64,000 nucleotides of DNA from Actinomycetes bacterium (GCA_021801235.1 JAJYYG010000045.1:62001-126000), one strand, 5' to 3'; counted from the first letter of the stretch, positions 17,113 through 25,279 are shown. Notes: generated by a model from the letters alone, not told the origin. A program made the numbers and translations.

Positions 17113-17145
17113 GTTCGTCAAGAGTTTCACCGACGTTCACCTCGG
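17113..17145 (+). promoter_or_regulatory. PHO-box-like direct repeats before pstB
   Basis: Three consecutive 11-bp units can be read: GTTCGTCAAGA (17113-17123), GTTTCACCGAC (17124-17134) and GTTCACCTCGG (17135-17145). Streptomyces PhoP binds 11-bp direct repeat units whose conserved part is GTTCACC. The array ends 54 bp before the pstB start, a sensible place for an activator site. Actual binding is inferred. Confidence 0.75.
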
Positions 17146-17199
17146 GGACACGTGGCAATGACCATCCGTTCACGATGCCCGCGTACCGTTCGCAGGGTG

Positions 17200-18048
17200 A
17201 TGACAGACGCAGTGGGCACGCACACCGGGACGGAGACCGCACTCCGGCAGGCCGAGGCCGGGCCGGCGGCCGGGCCCCCGCGCGAGGTGGCGTTCACCCC
17301 GGCCTTCTCGTGCCGGGGCGTGGGCGTCGGGTTCGGCGCCAAGACCGTGCTGGAAGGCGTCGACCTCGACATCGCCCCCGGAACCGTCACCGCCCTGGTG
17401 GGCCCGACCGGTTGCGGCAAGACGACCTTCCTGCGCACGCTGAACCGGCTGAACGACCGCGTCCCGGGGTTCCGGCGGAGCGGGACGATCTCCCTGGTGG
17501 GTGAGGACCTCTACGACCGTCACATGGACCCCCTGGTGGTCCGGCGGCGGGTCGGCATGCTCTTCCAGCGGCCGAACCCGTTCCCCCTCTCGATCCACGA
17601 GAACGTGATCGCGGGGGTGAAGGCCCACCGCCTGGCCCCGCGCTCGGAGCTCCGGTCCATCACCGAACGCTCCCTGCGCGAGGTCGGCCTCTGGGAGGCG
17701 GTCGCGGACCGGCTCGGCTCGTCGCCGTTCCGGCTCTCCGGCGGCCAGCAGCAGCTCCTGTGCCTCGCCCGGGCCCTCGCCGTCCGTCCCGACGTGCTCC
17801 TGCTCGACGAGCCGACCTCCTCGCTGGACCCCGTCTCGACCGAGGCGGTCGAGGACCTGCTGAGGTCGCTGGTCCCGGGCCTCACCATCGTCATCGTGAC
17901 CCACAACCTGGCCCAGGCGCGCCGGCTGGCCGACCGCACCGTGTTCTTCCACGGGGGCCGGATGGTGGAGACCGGGGAGACGGCGGAGCTGTTCGAGAAC
18001 CCCCAACAGGAGGAGACGCGCAACTACGTCTCGGGGAGATTCGGCTGA
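17200..18048 (+). CDS. pstB: Phosphate ABC transporter ATP-binding protein
   Basis: Powers high-affinity phosphate import. The 282 residues show Walker A GPTGCGKTT at 68-76, the PstB-type FLRTLNRLNDRVPGFRRSG, the Q-loop QRPNPFPLSIHENV, the signature LSGGQQQLLCLARAL and Walker B VLLLDEPTSSLDP. The N-terminal 40 residues are extra and low complexity. The ATG at 17200 was preferred; a GTG at 17197 and an ATG at 17158 are alternatives. Here pstB comes first, before pstS, pstC and pstA, unlike the usual pstSCAB order. PHO-like boxes lie just upstream. Confidence 0.93.
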   Translation: MTDAVGTHTGTETALRQAEAGPAAGPPREVAFTPAFSCRGVGVGFGAKTVLEGVDLDIAPGTVTALVGPTGCGKTTFLRTLNRLNDRVPGFRRSGTISLVGEDLYDRHMDPLVVRRRVGMLFQRPNPFPLSIHENVIAGVKAHRLAPRSELRSITERSLREVGLWEAVADRLGSSPFRLSGGQQQLLCLARALAVRPDVLLLDEPTSSLDPVSTEAVEDLLRSLVPGLTIVIVTHNLAQARRLADRTVFFHGGRMVETGETAELFENPQQEETRNYVSGRFG

Positions 18049-18183
18049 GCCGAGTCGACCGGCCCCGGCACGGGGCCCACCTGTTGACCATGTCCCCGCG
18101 TTGACCGGGCGCGACGCCCCGTTCCCCCGCGTCGGCCCCCGCGATGTTTGCCCAGTAGCCAACCGAAAGGAGCACCGTCCACC

Positions 18184-19386
18184 ATGGACGTCATCAAGCA
18201 CACGGACGAAGTCCGAACCCCGCAGCCGAGCGGTCCCACCCGAGTCTCCCGACGCCTCCGCCCGGTGGCCTTCGGGGCGCTGGCCCTGACCGGGGCGGTA
18301 GCGCTGGCGGCCTGCTCCTCGAGCACCACCGCCGCCACCACGACGACCACCAAGCCGGCCGCCCCGGCGGTGCCCAAGATCATCGCCCCGCCGAGCAGCA
18401 CGGTGGCCCTCACCGAGACGGGGTCCACCCTGCTGTACCCGCTGTTCAACTTCTGGGCCCCCGCGTACAGCAAGCTCTACCCGAACATCTCGATCACCAC
18501 CGCCGGCACCGGCTCCGGCACCGGCATCGCCCAGGCGGCCGCCGGGGCGGTCGACATCGGCGCATCGGACGCCTACCTGTCGTCGGCGCAGGTGGCGCAG
18601 AACCCGGGACTGCTGAACATCCCCCTGGCCATCTCGGCCCAGATGATCAACTACAACCTGCCCGGGCTCAGCGGCACCCTCAAGCTCAGCCCGTCGGTCA
18701 TCGCCCAGATGTACACCGGCAAGATCACCACGTGGAACAACGCCGCCGTCGCCGCCATCAACCCGGGGATCACGCTGCCGTCGACCCCGGTGATTCCGCT
18801 GCACCGCAGCGACGGGAGCGGTGACACGTTCATCTTCAGCCAGTACATGGCCAAGGGCGATCCGAGCGTCTGGGGGGCCAACAACTTCGGCACCTCCATC
18901 GCCTTCCCCGCCATCCCGACCGCGGTCGGTGCCAACGGCAACGGCGGCATGGTGAGCGAGTGCGCGAAGACGGTCGGGTGCATCGCCTACATCGGCATCA
19001 GCTTCAAGGCCCAGACCCAGTCGGCCAACCTCGGCGAGGCGATGATCGAGAACGGGACCGGCAACTACCTGCTGCCCACCAACGCCACCATCGACGCGGA
19101 GTCGGCCAGCTTCGCCAACGCGACGCCCCCCAACGGGGCGATCTCGATGGTCTACAGCACCACCGCGGCGCAGGGGTACCCGATCATCAACTACGAGTAC
19201 GGCATCATCAACTCGAAGCAGTCGTCGAGCACCACCGCCCGGGCCATCCAGGCGTTCGTGTCGTGGGCGATCAGCCCGACCGGCGGCAATGCCGACAGCT
19301 TCCTCTCCCAGGTCGGCTTCCGGCCGCTTCCGGCCGCCGTGGTGGCCCAGTCCCAGGCACAGCTGCAGACGATCAGCGCCAGCTGA
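18184..19386 (+). CDS. pstS: Phosphate-binding lipoprotein of the Pst transporter
   Basis: Captures phosphate outside the membrane and delivers it to PstC/PstA. The 400 residues start with a basic n-region and a hydrophobic segment ending in the lipobox LAAC, so Cys44 is the lipid-anchored residue. A Ser/Thr-rich linker follows. Phosphate-contact motifs [30 protein letters not shown] and HRSDGSGDT are present. The ATG at 18184 follows AAAGGAG at slightly long spacing (10-12 bp). The pstB-pstS gap is 135 bp, which could hold an extra promoter, as pstS is often made in excess. Confidence 0.95.
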   Translation: MDVIKHTDEVRTPQPSGPTRVSRRLRPVAFGALALTGAVALAACSSSTTAATTTTTKPAAPAVPKIIAPPSSTVALTETGSTLLYPLFNFWAPAYSKLYPNISITTAGTGSGTGIAQAAAGAVDIGASDAYLSSAQVAQNPGLLNIPLAISAQMINYNLPGLSGTLKLSPSVIAQMYTGKITTWNNAAVAAINPGITLPSTPVIPLHRSDGSGDTFIFSQYMAKGDPSVWGANNFGTSIAFPAIPTAVGANGNGGMVSECAKTVGCIAYIGISFKAQTQSANLGEAMIENGTGNYLLPTNATIDAESASFANATPPNGAISMVYSTTAAQGYPIINYEYGIINSKQSSSTTARAIQAFVSWAISPTGGNADSFLSQVGFRPLPAAVVAQSQAQLQTISAS

Positions 19387-19396
19387 TCGGAGAGCG

Positions 19397-20497
19397 ATGA
19401 CCGTCCCCGTCGCGTCCCCCGGCCGTCCGGTGCCACCCGCACCGGACGGCCGGGGGCCGTCAGGCCCCCGCTGGGACGCCGCACCCGGCGTCATCCGCCC
19501 GCGGCACGATACCGAAGGGATGGTCCGGTGGGGGACCCGCCTGGCCGCGCTGCTCCCCGGGGCCGCCCTGGTCGGCCTCGCGGTGGCCCTCCTCATCGAG
19601 GCCCTGCCCGCCATCCGGGGCAACGGCTTCGGGTTCTTCACCCGGACGACCTGGGACCCGGGCAACTTCTACAACCCGCCGGTGGTGGTGAACGGGGTCG
19701 CCCGTCCGGACGGCGCCAGCTACGGAGCGTTCCCCCTCATCGTGGGGACCCTCGCCTCCTCCACCATCGCCATGGTGATCGCCGTACCGGTGGCCTTCGG
19801 CACCGCCATGATCGTGGTCCACAAGCTCCCCCGGCGGCTGTCCAACACCGTCGGCATGCTGCTCGAAATGCTGGCCGGCATCCCGAGCGTGGTGTTCGGG
19901 CTCTGGGCGGCCCTCACCCTCGGCCCCTTTCTGGCCCACCACGTAAGCCCGTTCATCTCCCGCACCATGCCCGACGTCCCGGTGCTCCGGTTCTTCAAGG
20001 GGCCGGTCGGCTCGGGCGAGGGCCTGCTCACCTCGGGGCTCGTCCTGGCGGTGATGGTCGTCCCGATCATCGCCTCCACCACCCGTGACCTGCTCCGCCA
20101 GGTGCCGCGGGGGACCCAGGAGGGCGCGGTGGCCCTGGGGATGACCGACCTCGAGGTGGTGCGGAGCGTCTCGATCCCCTGGGTGCGGACGGGGGTGATC
20201 GGGGCCTGCGTACTCGGTCTGGGGCGCGCCCTGGGCGAGACGATGGCGGTGGCGATGGCCAGCGGCACCGTGCTCGGCACCGTCCCCCGCAACGTCTACT
20301 CGACCTTCGGCTCGATGGCGGGGGTCATCGTGAGCCAGCTCGACTCGGCGCTGACCGACGCCACCGGCTTCGCCGTCGAGACGCTCGCCTATCTCGGCCT
20401 GGTGCTGCTGGCCATGAGCCTGCTCGCCAACATCGGCGCCCGCCTGCTGGTGCGCCGGGCGTCGACCACCGCCCTCCCGGTCGGACGGGGGATCTGA
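19397..20497 (+). CDS. pstC: Phosphate ABC transporter permease PstC
   Basis: One of the two channel subunits of the phosphate importer. The 366 residues begin with about 45 cytosolic residues, then six hydrophobic helices and the periplasmic loop [11 protein letters not shown] typical of PstC. The coupling-helix motif [17 protein letters not shown] lies near 245 and [16 protein letters not shown] follows near 275. The start at the ATG 19397 is 10 bp after the pstS stop, with GGAGAG at close spacing. pstA follows directly, one base after its stop. Confidence 0.94.
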   Translation: MTVPVASPGRPVPPAPDGRGPSGPRWDAAPGVIRPRHDTEGMVRWGTRLAALLPGAALVGLAVALLIEALPAIRGNGFGFFTRTTWDPGNFYNPPVVVNGVARPDGASYGAFPLIVGTLASSTIAMVIAVPVAFGTAMIVVHKLPRRLSNTVGMLLEMLAGIPSVVFGLWAALTLGPFLAHHVSPFISRTMPDVPVLRFFKGPVGSGEGLLTSGLVLAVMVVPIIASTTRDLLRQVPRGTQEGAVALGMTDLEVVRSVSIPWVRTGVIGACVLGLGRALGETMAVAMASGTVLGTVPRNVYSTFGSMAGVIVSQLDSALTDATGFAVETLAYLGLVLLAMSLLANIGARLLVRRASTTALPVGRGI

Positions 20498-20498
20498 C

Positions 20499-21446
20499 AT
20501 GGCCACCGTTCCCGTCGGCACCGCCCTGCCGACCGCCTCGCCGCACCCGGATCGGGCGCTCGACACCAGACCCTCCGTCCGGCGAAGACGGTGGTCCCGG
20601 CGCCGGGCAGCCAACGCCGTCTACTGGGGTGCCTGCGCCGCCGCCCTGGCCGGCGTGGCGGCGCCCGTCGTCTGGGTGCTGGCCGGCGTGGTCAACAGCG
20701 GCCTCCGCGACTGGCACTGGAGCGTGCTCACCACCCAGACGGTGGGGACCGGCGGGGGCCTGCTCAACGCCATCGCCGGCACGTTGGTGATCGTGGTCGG
20801 TGTGGCGGTCATCGTCGGCATCGTCGGCATCGCCGGCGGCATCTACCTGGCGGAGTTCTGTCCGGAGGGTCGGGGCGGGCTCCTGCGGGGCGGGTCGGAG
20901 ATCCTCTCCGGCGCACCGTCGATCGTCCTCGGCTACGTCGGCTACGTCACCCTGGTGGTGCGGTTCCACTGGGGGTTCTCGCTGGCCGCCGCCCTGGCGG
21001 TGCTGTCGGTGATGGTGGTGCCCTACGTGGTGAAGGCGACCGAGGTGTCCCTGCGCTCGGTCCCCACCGCCTACCGGGACGGGTCCGAGGCCCTCGGGAT
21101 GCCGAGCGGCTACGCGCTCCGCCGGGTAGTGCTCCGGCCGGCGCTGCCGGGCATCGTGACCGGGCTGATCGTGGCCATGGCCATCGCCGTCGGGGAGACG
21201 GCCCCGCTCCTCTACACCGCGGGTTGGTCGAACAACCTTCCGACCGCCCACCTGTTCCACGCGCCCATCGCCTACCTGACCTACCCGGTGTGGACCTTCT
21301 ACAACCAGCCCTACGCCTCGGCCCACCGGCTGGCGGCCGTGGCCGCACTCCTCCTGGTGGTCCTGGCGCTGCTGATGATCGTCGTCAGTCGGATCATCGT
21401 GGCGGTCACCCAGCGCCACAGCGAGACGTCCTCGGCGCCCCACTGA
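20499..21446 (+). CDS. pstA: Phosphate ABC transporter permease PstA
   Basis: Second channel subunit of the phosphate importer. The 315 residues have an arginine-rich N-terminus (RPSVRRRRWSRRRAAN), then six helices. GIYLAEFCPEG near 115, the coupling motif DGSEALGMPSGYALRRVVLRPALPGI near 195 and MAIAVGETAPLLYTAG near 228 are family hallmarks. The start codon follows the pstC stop by one base. No phoU gene is present; the next gene is a response regulator on the opposite strand. Confidence 0.94.
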   Translation: MATVPVGTALPTASPHPDRALDTRPSVRRRRWSRRRAANAVYWGACAAALAGVAAPVVWVLAGVVNSGLRDWHWSVLTTQTVGTGGGLLNAIAGTLVIVVGVAVIVGIVGIAGGIYLAEFCPEGRGGLLRGGSEILSGAPSIVLGYVGYVTLVVRFHWGFSLAAALAVLSVMVVPYVVKATEVSLRSVPTAYRDGSEALGMPSGYALRRVVLRPALPGIVTGLIVAMAIAVGETAPLLYTAGWSNNLPTAHLFHAPIAYLTYPVWTFYNQPYASAHRLAAVAALLLVVLALLMIVVSRIIVAVTQRHSETSSAPH

Positions 21447-21489
21447 CCGTCCGGGATCCGGGAGGACTGCCGGGCTGGACCGTCGGGGG

Positions 21490-22308
21490 TCAGGCCGGCC
21501 CGGGCGGTCCGTCCGGATCGATCCGGAAGCCGACGCCCCGGACCGTCACGATGTGCCTCGGGTGCGACGGGTCGATCTCGAGCTTGGCCCGTAGCCGGTG
21601 GACGTGGGTGTCGAGCGTCCGGGTGTCGGCCAGGTCCTGGTGGGGCCAGAGCCGGTCGATCAGCTCGTCGCGCGTGCGGACCTGGCCCGCCGGGGTGAGC
21701 AACGTGGCGAGCAGGTCGAACTCCCGGCGGGAGAGGTGGACCGGGTCAGTGGCGACGGTCACCTCCCGGCGCGCGAAGTCGACCGTCACCCGCCCGAACA
21801 CCGCCCGCGCCGGCCCGTCCGTCCCCGGGTCGTCCGGCGGGGCCTCGATGGCATGGTCGCCGGTGGCAGGACCGGCCGACGACTCCGCTCCGGCCGGCGA
21901 CGGTGCGGCATCCGGCCCGACCGCGGAGGGGGACACCCGCCGCAGGACGGCCTGGATGCGGGCGACGAGCTCGCGGAGGTGGAACGGCTTGGTGACGTAG
22001 TCGGCGGCGCCCAACTCGAGCCCGAGCACCACGTCGAGCTCGGTGTCGACCGCGCTGACCATGAGGATGGGCACCGGAGCGATGCGCCGCATCCGGCGGC
22101 AGACCTCGGTGCCGTGCATGCCCGGCAGGAGTACGTCGAGCAGCACCACGTCCGGTGGGTCCTCGGTGAACAGCCGGAGCCCCTCGATCCCGTCGGCGGC
22201 CACCTGCACGGCGAAGCCCTCGCCACGGAGCCCCGAGGAGATCGCCTCGCGGTAGGACTCCTCGTCCTCCACCACGAGCACTCTCCTCCTGTGGTCCGGC
22301 GCGGGCAT
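21490..22308 (-). CDS. OmpR/PhoP-type response regulator (orphan, beside pst)
   Basis: A 272-residue regulator. The receiver domain (about 8-125) has the acidic pair in VVEDEES, the phosphoacceptor D58 in VLLDVLLPG and K107 in VTKPF. A linker of about 50 residues precedes the winged-helix DNA-binding domain (about 170-265) with LSRREFDLLATLL and RTLDTHVHRLRAKLE. No histidine kinase is adjacent. Its place next to the pst genes and the PHO-like repeats before both suggest that it is the phosphate-starvation regulator, fed by a kinase elsewhere such as the SenX3-like one at 42.7-43.9 kb. That is inference. The ATG at 22308 (MPAPDHRRR) was chosen as the start nearest the fold. Confidence 0.88.
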   Translation of the reverse strand: MPAPDHRRRVLVVEDEESYREAISSGLRGEGFAVQVAADGIEGLRLFTEDPPDVVLLDVLLPGMHGTEVCRRMRRIAPVPILMVSAVDTELDVVLGLELGAADYVTKPFHLRELVARIQAVLRRVSPSAVGPDAAPSPAGAESSAGPATGDHAIEAPPDDPGTDGPARAVFGRVTVDFARREVTVATDPVHLSRREFDLLATLLTPAGQVRTRDELIDRLWPHQDLADTRTLDTHVHRLRAKLEIDPSHPRHIVTVRGVGFRIDPDGPPGPA

Positions 22309-22378
22309 GGGCGTGGTGCGCTCCCTTCCCGCGGGATGGTACGGAAGGCAGGTGAACGACGACCGACCGACCGGCGTC

Positions 22379-22411
22379 CGCACGGTGATCGTTGCGTGAA
22401 CGTTGCGTGAC
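22379..22411 (-). promoter_or_regulatory. 11-bp direct repeats upstream of the response regulator gene
   Basis: Read on the minus strand: GTCACGCAACG (22411-22401), TTCACGCAACG (22400-22390), ATCACCGTGCG (22389-22379). The TCAC core recurs every 11 bp, the same period and core as the PHO-like array before pstB. The array ends about 70 bp before the start codon. Autoregulation is the simplest reading. Confidence 0.6.
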
Positions 22412-22504
22412 GGGCGGCGGCACTCCGGGAGGGCGGCGCTGTCGCCGCGGGTGACCGGTCCCCGGCGGGCGGCGAGTCGCCGTCCCGGGGAAGGGCCGCC
22501 TGCC

Positions 22505-22873
22505 TCAGACGAGCGCGCCGAGGGCCAGCCCGGCGAAGGCGGCGCCCAGTCCGGCCGCCACGCTGGCCGTCACGTTGGCCACGGCTGCGACCGGACTGTC
22601 CCCTCTCGCGAGCCGGAAGGTGTCGAAGGTGAACGTGGAGAAGGTCGTGTAGGCACCGATCAGCCCGGTGCCAAACACGGTGACCCAGGCCTCCGCCAGG
22701 CCGTGGTGGAGGGCGGCCCCGGTGAGGAAGCCGAGGACCAGCGCGCCGCTCACGTTGATGACCAGGGTGCCCAGGGGGAAGTCGGAGCCGATCCGGGTCT
22801 GGACGAACCGGTCACCCAGGTAGCGGAGGACCGACCCGATCGCCCCGGCGACCACCAGGCCGGCGACAGTCAC
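22505..22873 (-). CDS. crcB: Fluoride channel subunit CrcB (second copy)
   Basis: Small fluoride channel of the Fluc family that lets fluoride leave the cell. The 122 residues form four hydrophobic helices with GSVLRYLGDRF near 15, GTLVINVSGALVLGF near 36 and GLIGAYTTFSTFTFDTF near 72, where the conserved Asn and Phe-box residues sit. The GTG start overlaps the stop of the DUF190 gene (GTGA). In bacteria with two crcB genes the products often form a heterodimer; that would fit here. Confidence 0.92.
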   Translation of the reverse strand: MTVAGLVVAGAIGSVLRYLGDRFVQTRIGSDFPLGTLVINVSGALVLGFLTGAALHHGLAEAWVTVFGTGLIGAYTTFSTFTFDTFRLARGDSPVAAVANVTASVAAGLGAAFAGLALGALV

Positions 22874-23226
22874 CGCCTGCTCCCGTCGCCGCCGCGGCTG
22901 CGGTGGGCGACGACGGTGACCGGCTCCCGGACGACCAGCCCGTCGAACTCGAGGTCGTCGAGGTGGGGGAGGAACCGGTCGATGACGGCCGAGGTGTCGA
23001 TCATCTCGACGACCACGGGCAGGTCCTCGCTGAGGCTCAGGAGACGGGCCGTGTGCACCTGTCCGTGCAGCCCGTACCCCTCGAACCCGCGCCAGACCGA
23101 GGCGCCGGACACCCCGACCGAGTGCGCCCGGCGCACGATCTCCGCGTAGAGCGCTTCGTGGTGGTGCCGGTCGGACTCCCCCAGGTAGATGGTGAGCCGC
23201 TCTGCCGGTCCCGTGGGGATGGTCAT
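22870..23226 (-). CDS. DUF190 family protein in the fluoride operon
   Basis: A 118-residue soluble protein with a GlnB/PII-like ferredoxin fold expected for DUF190 (pattern AERLTIYLGESDRHHHEALYAEIVRRA, then GASVWRGFEGYGLHG). DUF190 genes are frequently found beside crcB, but the molecular role is not established; a regulatory contact with the channel is a guess. It is sandwiched between two crcB genes with 4-bp overlaps at both ends, so all three are coupled in translation. Confidence 0.88.
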   Translation of the reverse strand: MTIPTGPAERLTIYLGESDRHHHEALYAEIVRRAHSVGVSGASVWRGFEGYGLHGQVHTARLLSLSEDLPVVVEMIDTSAVIDRFLPHLDDLEFDGLVVREPVTVVAHRSRGGDGSRR

Positions 23227-23747
23227 GGCGCCGTCCTTTCGTCGGTCGGCCCGGTCGCACCGGGCGGTGATGGGGGTGTGTCGAGGCGGACGTCGAGGGC
23301 ACCGGTCGAGTCGGGGTCCGGGATGGGACCCGCGCCCGGATGGGGCCGGGCCGCCGCCGTGTGGGGTCGGGCCGCGACCACGCCGAGTCCGGCGGCGACG
23401 ACGCCGGCCAGCAACGACGCCGTCAGATAACCGACCGCCCAACCGGTGTGACCGGTCTGGAACCGACGCGCCACCTCGACCATCAGGGTGGAGAAGGTGG
23501 TGAAGCCCCCGCAGAAGCCGATGGCGGCGAACGGGCGGACGTAGCGGGTGGGCGGCCACCGCTCGGTGACCAGGGTGATGACGATCCCGAGGAGGAACGA
23601 CCCGCTGAGGTTGACGAGGAACGTGGGCCACGAGATCCCCGAGGGGGATGCCACCACCACCCTCGCCACCCCGTAGCGGGCGAGGGTGCCGAGGGCGCCC
23701 CCGACGGCGATGGCCGCGATCCTCGTTGCCGGCTCGCGGTCACCCAC
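23223..23747 (-). CDS. crcB: Fluoride channel subunit CrcB (first copy)
   Basis: Fluc-family fluoride channel subunit, 174 residues from the GTG at 23747. The four-helix core has GGALGTLARYGVARV near 15, TFLVNLSGSFLLGIVITL near 40 and AIGFCGGFTTFSTLMVEVARRF near 72. About 50 extra residues at the C-terminus are proline- and alanine-rich, unlike the compact second copy. It is the first gene behind the fluoride riboswitch. The start is uncertain: the best Shine-Dalgarno (GGGAGG at 23796-23791) serves a short leader ORF whose stop overlaps the crcB start. An in-frame CTG at 23780 is another option. Confidence 0.88.
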   Translation of the reverse strand: MGDREPATRIAAIAVGGALGTLARYGVARVVVASPSGISWPTFLVNLSGSFLLGIVITLVTERWPPTRYVRPFAAIGFCGGFTTFSTLMVEVARRFQTGHTGWAVGYLTASLLAGVVAAGLGVVAARPHTAAARPHPGAGPIPDPDSTGALDVRLDTPPSPPGATGPTDERTAP

Positions 23748-23784
23748 GACGCCCGCTCCGACTGCCGATGACGCTGTCAGGCAC
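23740..23784 (-). CDS. Possible 14-residue leader peptide before crcB
   Basis: A GTG at 23784 stands six bases after GGGAGG, ideal spacing. It opens 14 codons (MPDSVIGSRSGRRG) and stops with TGA at 23742-23740, eight bases inside crcB. Ribosomes finishing here could restart at the crcB GTG at 23747. The peptide has no recognisable function. The other explanation is that crcB really starts at the CTG at 23780, or that one base is wrong in the sequence. Confidence 0.4.
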   Translation of the reverse strand: MPDSVIGSRSGRRG

Positions 23785-23810
23785 GGCTGTCCTCCCGGTG
23801 CTGCGGTGAT

Positions 23811-23860
23811 CCGGTAGGAGCCATCAGCCGGTTCCGGCGGTTGTGGCGAGCTCCATCGCC
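23811..23860 (-). promoter_or_regulatory. Fluoride riboswitch (crcB RNA motif)
   Basis: On the minus strand the sequence opens GGCGATGGAGCTCGCC, then ACAA, CCGCCGGAACCGG, CTGATGGCTCCTACCGG. The order GGCGAUG, a pseudoknot partner, CGCC, an adenosine-containing linker, a second stem, then CUGAUG and a CUCCUAC strand is that of the crystallised fluoride riboswitch. The pseudoknot would be GGAG (23854-23851) with CTCC (23820-23817). It lies 27 bases before the Shine-Dalgarno of the crcB operon, so fluoride binding would switch the operon on. Match is by memory of the motif, not by a covariance search. Confidence 0.93.
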
Positions 23861-23980
23861 GGGGCGATCGTAACGCGGTCCCCCGCCGGACGTCGTCTCG
23901 GGGGCGCCGCCCTCGCACGCGGGCACCGGGGACCGCCTCCGGGGCGGCGGTGCCCGGTGCCCGGGGTGCCCGCGGCCCGG

Positions 23981-24730
23981 CTACGGCTTGAAGCGGTAGC
24001 CGATCCCGCGCACCGTCAGGACGTGGCGGGGATGGGCGGGGTCGCGCTCGATCTTCTTGCGGAGGCGCTTGATGTGGGTGTCGAGGGTCCGGCTGTCCCC
24101 GCCCCTGCGCTCGCTCCAGAGCTGGTCCATGCACTGGACCCGAGTGACGACCTTGCCCGCCTCGGACACCAGCAGCGCGAGGAGGTCGAACTCCTTGCGG
24201 GACAGCACCACCGGGGCACCGTCCAGTGCCACCTCGCGTACGGCGGTGTCGATGAGCACCGGCCCGGCGGTGAGCACTCCGGGATCGGGCGACGCCGGGT
24301 TCGTCGGCGCCCCCCGCTGGTCGACCCGCCGGAGCACGGCCCGGACCCGCGCCGCGAGCTCGCGCCGCCGGTACGGCTTGGTCACGTGGTCGGCGGCCCC
24401 GGCCTCGAGGGACGCCACGGCGTCGAGCTCGTCGTCCCGGTCGCCCACCATGATCACCGGCGTGTCGGAGACGGCGGTGATCCGGTGGAAGGCCACCAGC
24501 CCCGCACCGCGTGCCGGGTGCGCGTCCAGGAGGATCAGGGCCGGGCGCACCGTGGCGATGAGGGCCACCGCGGTGTCGGGGTCCGCGGTGGTGACCACGT
24601 CGAACCCGTCCGTGGCGAGGCAGGCGGCCAACGACTCGCGTGCGGGACGGTCGCCGTCGACGACGAGCACCGTCGGATGGGCCGCGGTGGGGAGTTGCGG
24701 AGGTTCGGCTTCGCGGAGTGCCAGGGTCAT
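23981..24730 (-). CDS. OmpR-type response regulator with a degenerate receiver
   Basis: A 249-residue regulator. The receiver (about 18-130) begins VLVVDGDRPARE, so one of the usual two adjacent acidic residues is Gly. The phosphoacceptor D69 is in LILLDAHP and K118 in VTKPY, but the switch Thr/Ser is replaced by Gly (G96 in VIMVGDRDD). The DNA-binding domain has LSRKEFDLLALLV and RTLDTHIKRLRKKIE and ends YRFKP. It may work without normal phosphorylation. No kinase is adjacent. The ATG at 24730 sits in a hairpin loop next to three 33-bp repeats; the frame stays open upstream to 25075, but that part is low complexity and repetitive. Confidence 0.8.
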   Translation of the reverse strand: MTLALREAEPPQLPTAAHPTVLVVDGDRPARESLAACLATDGFDVVTTADPDTAVALIATVRPALILLDAHPARGAGLVAFHRITAVSDTPVIMVGDRDDELDAVASLEAGAADHVTKPYRRRELAARVRAVLRRVDQRGAPTNPASPDPGVLTAGPVLIDTAVREVALDGAPVVLSRKEFDLLALLVSEAGKVVTRVQCMDQLWSERRGGDSRTLDTHIKRLRKKIERDPAHPRHVLTVRGIGYRFKP

Positions 24731-24838
24731 CGTCGACCTCTGGCACTCCGGGGCGGGAGGCACCCCGCCGCCCTGGCACTCCGGGGCGGGAGGCACCCCG
24801 CCGCCCTGGCACTCCGGGGCGGGAGGCACCCCGCCGCC
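24715..24838 (-). repeat. Three 33-bp tandem repeats able to fold over a start codon
   Basis: An exact 33-bp unit starting CTGGCACTCCGGGGCGGG on the plus strand is repeated at 24740-24772, 24773-24805 and 24806-24838. In the mRNA (minus strand) each unit contains GGCGGGGTGCCTCCCGCC, a 6-bp hairpin, and ends GGAGTGCCAG. The start of the response regulator coding region contains the exact complement CTGGCACTCC (minus strand of 24724-24715). So any of the three copies can pair with the coding region; pairing with the nearest one leaves AGGTCGACGATGACC in the loop. The remaining spacer to 25279 has no gene. Confidence 0.8.
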
Positions 24839-25279
24839 CTGGCGCCGCGGTGCCGGGGGGGACGGGGTGCCTGCCTGCAGGGCGTCGCCGGGTACGGCGT
24901 CACCGGTGGTGCGCCTGCCGTGAGAGGCAGGATCGGCTCCACGCCGTGATGGACCGTCCTCGACACCACGGACACGCACCGGATCGGGGGAGGGAACTCG
25001 GGCGTGCCGTCGATGTCGGGAGCGGATTCCATCGCTTCCGACGATACGGAGGGCGTCTGAACGAGATGCCATCACCGGGTGACCAACAGGTGAATGCTGG
25101 GCAATTTCCCAGTGTCACCGACGGTGGCCCTCGGGGCGTGCCCCACCGGCGGGGAGTCGCCCGCCGTTCCGGCGGCGGGGAGCGGGGAATGGGACCGGTC
25201 CGTGCCGTGTTGCGACAACGGCGATCGCCGGTGCGGAGGCCGGCGGCGGACCGCAGCGTCGACAACCGGAGGACGGACC
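24839..25279. other. Gene-free divergent spacer before the MFS exporter
   Basis: No credible gene. It holds a nested inverted repeat at 25078-25119: outer arms GGTGAC/GTCACC, inner arms CTGGG/CCCAG around CAATTT. This could be an operator or a hairpin near the divergent promoters of the response regulator and the MFS exporter. The rest is GC-rich sequence with no recognised signal. Confidence 0.4.

Noticed and set aside
17170-19665. Long minus-strand open frame opposite pstB and pstS
   Set aside because: Antisense to genes with clear family motifs, with composition typical of GC-rich shadow frames (Arg/Gly/Asp/His-rich, no domains).
22505-22873. Second fluoride riboswitch before the second crcB
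   Set aside because: The upstream sequence is the coding region of the DUF190 gene with a GTGA overlap; no GGCGAUG/CUGAUG motif found there.
24740-24838. CRISPR-like array
   Set aside because: The 33-bp units are directly adjacent with no spacers, and no cas genes are present.
24731-25075. 115-codon N-terminal extension of the degenerate response regulator with three QGGGVPPAPEC repeats
   Set aside because: The frame is open only because 33 is divisible by three and GC content is high. The fold starts after the ATG at 24730, and the repeats make better sense as RNA structure.
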